64,000 nucleotides of DNA from Alphaproteobacteria bacterium (GTDB taxonomy: Bacteria; Pseudomonadota; Alphaproteobacteria; Sphingomonadales; Sphingomonadaceae): NCBI GenBank assembly GCA_018970445.1, contig JAGWWF010000011.1:39259-103258 (forward strand). The letters are read 5' to 3'. The notes beneath the pieces are model-generated. The model made no database searches. It saw only the letters and a list, made by a program, of their open reading frames with translations, and was not told the origin of the DNA. Positions 60,236-64,000 of the stretch are shown here, in pieces (positions within the stretch are counted from its first letter, which is position 1; every line of letters starts with the position of its first letter). Made by a program: the position numbers and the translations under genes.

Positions 60236-62908
60236 TCACGCCGTTGCGCTGGCTAGGAGGCCGGCGAAGGTGCTGCTTTCCCGGATGTCGCTGTCAGGGA
60301 TGATGGCGTAGCGCCATTTCTTCTCCGTGAACTCGTTGGCCAGTTCCACCCAGCGCTGCGTGGCGCGGGCCTTGGCCTTGACGGTGTTGTCCTCCAGCTG
60401 GTTGGCGGCCTTCACTTCGATGATGAACATGCCGTCCGTGGTTTCCACCACAAAGTCCGGCTCATAGCGGCGGCCGGGCTCATACTCGATTTCAAACTGG
60501 CCGCGTCCTGGCTTGAGCCAGCGCATCACATTTGGTTCCCGGTCGCTGTCCATCAAGGCCGCGAGGCGGCGTTCCGGGTCTGAACTGAATTTTGTCTGTG
60601 GGTAGGGGCACTTCTTAAGGTCATTGAACACATAGGAAGGCGTGGCCGAAAGCGGGTCCGCCGGGCGGGTGAGGGGGTTCGCCCGGTCTGCCGTCATCGT
60701 CACCGGCATGGCCTTCAGCATCCGGAAGCTGCGCACCACGCGGGTCTGATAATCAACCGGTGTGCGGCGCAGGTGCTGGCGCATCTGCTCGAAAATCACG
60801 TCCGCCAGCTGCTTGCCGCGTGTCAGCGCCACGTTCTCGATGGCGTCCGCGTCGGGCAGGTAGCCGCCCAGGTGCGCCACCATCTGCCCGGCCAGCTTGA
60901 ACAGCAGGTCCGCATGGGCGTCATAATCCACCTCAGGCCGGTCAATCAGGTGACGAACGATGTAGTTCTCCACCCGCTCCTCCCGCGCCGCCGTCTGCGG
61001 GCGGGCCAGCGCAATTTGGCTTTCAGTGCGCAGGTTGCGAATGTCGATTTCATCCGAAAGCGGCTGATGGCGGATGTGGCTGATACCGGTGAGGTCGAAA
61101 TCCTCGAACCAGAAATTCACCTCGCGGCTTGGCAGCACCACGATTTCCGGGATGGCGATGCTCTCGCGCGCCACCACGGTTGCCACCTTGTGCACGATGG
61201 CGGCCGTGTTCACCGGCTCCAGGACGATTTCGCCCTGGGGTGACGCCTGTTGCGGTCGATAGGCTTCGACGGCTTTCGTAATCTCGGCCTGCAACTCGGG
61301 CCCCAACAGGTCCCGTGCCGAATCCATCCTGGGCGCAAAGCGCTTCTCGATGACCTCCAGGACAATCTTGGCAACGTCGCGCTCGGCAGGTCCTGAGACA
61401 CGCCATTCGCTTGCGGGCGGCTCCGCCACGCCGGGCGGCAAGGGGGCAATCCCAAGGGCCTCTTCGGTGCGAGAAGGCACGTCCACCACCTGGGGCTTCT
61501 CCAAGGGCACGGTGCCGCCGTCGCCAATCAGCACTTCGCGCATTTCCTTGACGATGGAGCCGTCAGCCCGTGCTTCCTTCACCACCTGGTCAAAGCGGTC
61601 GTGGGCAATGACGGTCAGCGTATCCATCACCGCCACGCCGGTCCGCTCGCCATAGGGCAGGCGAAGGCCGCGTCCGAGCGTCTGTTCGGTCAATATGTCC
61701 GATGCCGAAGCGCGCAAGGGGACGATGGTGTAGAGGTTGGTGACGTCCCAGCCCTCTTTCAGCTTGTTGACGTGGATGACGATGTCGGTCTGGTCATTGC
61801 TCTCCAGTGCCAGCAAGCGTTCGGCCGCCTCGTCGCTTTCCTCGCCGCTGGTCTTGCTGTGCACTTCAACGGCCCGGCCGCGATACCGGCCGCCAAAGAA
61901 GTCATCGCTGTCAATCTTGGCCTTCAGCTGGCTGGCGTGGGTCGTGTCCTGCGCCACCACCAGCATGAACGGATGGACGCGCTTGCGGCCGGTCTGGCGG
62001 GCATAGAGCTCGGCCTCGGCCTTCACATGCTCGTGATAGTGGACGCCGTCCTCCAGCATGATGGCTTCCAGCTGGTCGCGGCTGTAATCCGCCGGCCGGA
62101 AATCCTTGCGAGTGGCGACCGCCGGCTCCTTCACGAAACCATCCGCCATGGCGTTGCCCAGGGCATAGCGATGGATGACATTCTTGAACGGCTTGCCGCC
62201 CGCGCCGGTTGATTTGGGCGTTGCGGTGAGCTCCAGGCCAAGCTGCGGCTTCAGGTCGAAAATGGCCTGGGCAGCGGCCTTGGCGCGGTAGCGGTGCGCC
62301 TCGTCCATCAGCATCACCAGGTCATCCAGGCCGGCCAGATAATCATAATAGCTGGTGTCAAGTGTCTCCCGGAAACTCCTGATTTTTCCGGCTTCCTTGT
62401 TGATTTTATCGACGTTGAAGATGTTGATGACGACTTCACCGCCAAACAGGTCCCCGCCGCGCACGCCGCGGCCTTCCTGCCAATTGTCCCCGGTGACGAT
62501 GATGGGCGGGCGCTGGCCGAACTCGGCAATGCCCCGGAACACATATTTGGCCGATTCCGGCTTGCCGAGGTCCGCCACCAGCTTCTCATAGATGGTGGTG
62601 TTGGGGGCCAGCACGAAGAAGTTGCGGCTTTTGCCAGTGAGATACAGGAAGGCGATGAAGGCACCCATCAGGCGCGTCTTGCCCACGCCGGTGGCCAGCG
62701 CGAAGCAGAGCGAGGGGAAGGCCCGCTCGAAATCCTGCACCTCGGGAAAGAGGGCGCGCACGGCGGCCAAGCGGTCCGCCAGGCTGGCCTTGCCGTCCAT
62801 GGCTGCCAGGGCTTCATCCAGCCGCTTCAGGGACTCCTGTTGGGGCGCGCGGAGGGACAGGCGCTGGCTGACGGCGCGGCGCACCCGCTCGGGCGGCTGC
62901 GGGGTCAT
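60236..62908 (-). CDS. res: Type III restriction enzyme, Res subunit
   Basis: An 890-residue Res subunit. The helicase part has Walker A in LATGVGKTRLMG (about 71-82), LMDEAHRYRAKA (motif II), and TEQTLGRGLRLPYG (motif VI). The C-terminus carries the endonuclease PD-(D/E)xK motif: EPDFVVET followed by FIIEVKAANQ. The Res-Mod complex cuts DNA about 25-27 bases from unmethylated, inversely oriented sites while hydrolysing ATP. It overlaps mod by four bases (ATGA), the normal mod-res order for this class. All key motifs are intact, so it should be active. Confidence 0.95.
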   Translation of the reverse strand: MTPQPPERVRRAVSQRLSLRAPQQESLKRLDEALAAMDGKASLADRLAAVRALFPEVQDFERAFPSLCFALATGVGKTRLMGAFIAFLYLTGKSRNFFVLAPNTTIYEKLVADLGKPESAKYVFRGIAEFGQRPPIIVTGDNWQEGRGVRGGDLFGGEVVINIFNVDKINKEAGKIRSFRETLDTSYYDYLAGLDDLVMLMDEAHRYRAKAAAQAIFDLKPQLGLELTATPKSTGAGGKPFKNVIHRYALGNAMADGFVKEPAVATRKDFRPADYSRDQLEAIMLEDGVHYHEHVKAEAELYARQTGRKRVHPFMLVVAQDTTHASQLKAKIDSDDFFGGRYRGRAVEVHSKTSGEESDEAAERLLALESNDQTDIVIHVNKLKEGWDVTNLYTIVPLRASASDILTEQTLGRGLRLPYGERTGVAVMDTLTVIAHDRFDQVVKEARADGSIVKEMREVLIGDGGTVPLEKPQVVDVPSRTEEALGIAPLPPGVAEPPASEWRVSGPAERDVAKIVLEVIEKRFAPRMDSARDLLGPELQAEITKAVEAYRPQQASPQGEIVLEPVNTAAIVHKVATVVARESIAIPEIVVLPSREVNFWFEDFDLTGISHIRHQPLSDEIDIRNLRTESQIALARPQTAAREERVENYIVRHLIDRPEVDYDAHADLLFKLAGQMVAHLGGYLPDADAIENVALTRGKQLADVIFEQMRQHLRRTPVDYQTRVVRSFRMLKAMPVTMTADRANPLTRPADPLSATPSYVFNDLKKCPYPQTKFSSDPERRLAALMDSDREPNVMRWLKPGRGQFEIEYEPGRRYEPDFVVETTDGMFIIEVKAANQLEDNTVKAKARATQRWVELANEFTEKKWRYAIIPDSDIRESSTFAGLLASATA

Positions 62909-64000
62909 GGCGCGTCCTCCAGGCCGTCGAGGAGGTCTGTCGGTTCCGCCTTGGGCAGGCTGGCGATGCGGAGCGAATAATCATCGCGGCCCCATTCGCA
63001 GCGGCCGAGCACGGCATTGGGGATTTTCACGCAACTGATGTTGTCGAAATTGACCGCCTCGTGGGCCTTGCAGGCGACCAGAAGGGACCGGTCGGGCCCC
63101 ACCTCTTGCGCCAACAGCGCAAGTGCATCGGCCGTCAGGCTTTGCGTGGTGACATAGAGATAATCCCGCTCGCTCGACTGGCCATGCTGCCACCACACGT
63201 CCGGGTTGGGGGCAAAACGGAAGTTGAAATGCGCACACATGGCCTGGGCCAGCATTTCCGGGTTGTAGGCCTCGTCAATCACCAGCAGGCCATGGCCATC
63301 GCGGCGCAGCAGGGACGGGGCCAACCGGGCAAAGCGGAAGCCGCCGCCACCCTTCCAGCCCACCGCCTCGGTGACGCCGCCCTTGTCCGTGCCGTCAATC
63401 ACCTTCTTCAGGCGCGGCACGATATGGGTTTCGGCATGGTCGCCAATCTCGACCATGACCCAGCGGCGGCCCATCTTGTGGGCGACGGCGCCCGTTGTGC
63501 CAGAGCCGGCAAAACTATCGAGGACGAGGTCGCCAGGATTGGTTGCAATCTGAAAAATTCGCCGCATCAGTCTCTCTGGTTTGGGAGTATCAAAGGCATC
63601 CGTCCCAAACAGTGCCAGTATTTCCTTTTTGGCTTCTTGGTTGTGGCCGACATCTTTGTTCTCCCACCAGCTCCAAGCGGAGACCCCTTCGCTTTCGCTG
63701 AGGAAGGTTTTTCTACGTGGAACGCCCTTGCCATCTTTTCCAAAATAGAACCGCCCATTAGCAAGTTGGTTCAGGAAGGATTCCTCGGTGTTCTTCCAAC
63801 ACATTCCGGGAGGTGGACGATGCTTTGCACCTCCAGGCGTGACAATTTCATACATCTGATTTGGCCTGAAGCCTTGGGCAGAGAAATCTGACGAAGCCCA
63901 TGGCCCGCGCGGGTCATTATCTGGATTCTTATAATTCTTCAGTTGTTCCGCAGATTGAGGAATTTTATTGAATTTCAAATTCCCCTTTGATTTTGCATAA
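62905..64000 (-). CDS. mod: Type III DNA methyltransferase Mod, C-terminal part (5' end outside window)
   Basis: The visible frame stays open to the right edge, so the N-terminal DPPY motif of this beta-class adenine-N6 methyltransferase lies beyond it. The visible part has the late SAM-binding motif I, DSFAGSGTTG (about 63490-63520), after the target-recognition region, which is the order expected for Mod. TPGGAKHRPPPG and WSWWENKDVGHNQEAKKE are typical family segments. The first 450 bases from the right edge are AT-richer, matching the target-recognition domain, which is often exchanged horizontally. It shares its last four bases with res. Target site unknown. Confidence 0.9.
   Translation of the reverse strand, partial: YAKSKGNLKFNKIPQSAEQLKNYKNPDNDPRGPWASSDFSAQGFRPNQMYEIVTPGGAKHRPPPGMCWKNTEESFLNQLANGRFYFGKDGKGVPRRKTFLSESEGVSAWSWWENKDVGHNQEAKKEILALFGTDAFDTPKPERLMRRIFQIATNPGDLVLDSFAGSGTTGAVAHKMGRRWVMVEIGDHAETHIVPRLKKVIDGTDKGGVTEAVGWKGGGGFRFARLAPSLLRRDGHGLLVIDEAYNPEMLAQAMCAHFNFRFAPNPDVWWQHGQSSERDYLYVTTQSLTADALALLAQEVGPDRSLLVACKAHEAVNFDNISCVKIPNAVLGRCEWGRDDYSLRIASLPKAEPTDLLDGLEDAP

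Noticed and set aside
1..64000. CRISPR arrays, insertion sequences, rRNA genes or a replication origin
   Set aside because: No regularly spaced repeats, transposase-like frames, rRNA sequence or DnaA-box cluster was seen anywhere in the window.

Overview
The window is about 64 kb of GC-rich DNA. It looks like chromosome from an alphaproteobacterium, most likely a sphingomonad (order Sphingomonadales). Pointers are a DUF4402/chaperone-usher fimbrial locus, a fatty-acid hydroxylase of the sphingolipid type, an acyl-homoserine-lactone-type acylase, and a flagellar system in which the rod-binding FlgJ domain and the muramidase are separate genes. The assignment rests on gene content read by eye; no 16S gene is present.

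Layout. 1-4.1 kb: the end of an amidohydrolase, a penicillin/AHL acylase, an RpiR regulator and an RluA-type pseudouridine synthase. 4.2-6.5 kb: a large flagellin with a sigma-28-like promoter and a strong terminator. 6.5-6.7 kb: tRNA-Ser(GGA) followed by a duplicate of its 3' end. 6.8-13.3 kb: an alpha/beta hydrolase, an ACAD10/11-like acyl-CoA dehydrogenase, an AT-richer two-gene operon (three-Cys-motif protein plus its methyltransferase-like partner TcmP), and a YtcJ-like amidohydrolase. 13.4-16.7 kb: a fimbrial locus with an unusual fused chaperone-usher and a DUF4402 subunit whose start codon is missing. 17-20 kb: a hybrid histidine kinase and a LuxR-type response regulator.

20-43.5 kb is a group 2-like (ABC-transporter, Kdo-linked) capsule locus: KpsE/M/T/D export proteins, KpsC- and KpsS-like Kdo transferases, Kdo supply (kdsA, kdsB, kdsD, plus a HAD phosphatase that may stand in for KdsC), manC, three glycosyltransferases, a sulfotransferase-coiled-coil protein, a DUF5672 protein, a PhyH dioxygenase, an SDR and an LtaS-like membrane enzyme. 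The Kdo genes feed CMP-Kdo to KpsS/KpsC, which build the lipid-linked Kdo primer on which the glycosyltransferases' polymer is exported by KpsMT-E-D.

43.5-59 kb is flagellar: motAB, then one long minus-strand operon flgBCDEFGHIJKL, and on the plus strand flgA and flgM-flgN-muramidase-flhA-fliA. Two divergent sigma-54 promoters lie between flgB and flgA, and a near-perfect sigma-28 promoter precedes flgM. This implies a hierarchy of RpoN first and FliA later, with FlgM as anti-sigma. FlgD is reduced to its N-terminal domain and FlgH has no cysteine.

59-64 kb: a CitE-like lyase, tRNA-Gln(TTG), and a type III restriction-modification operon (res, mod) that runs off the right end.

Best candidates for something little described are the three-Cys/TcmP operon in its compositionally distinct island, the chaperone-usher fusion, and the leaderless-looking sigma-54 start of the flg operon.
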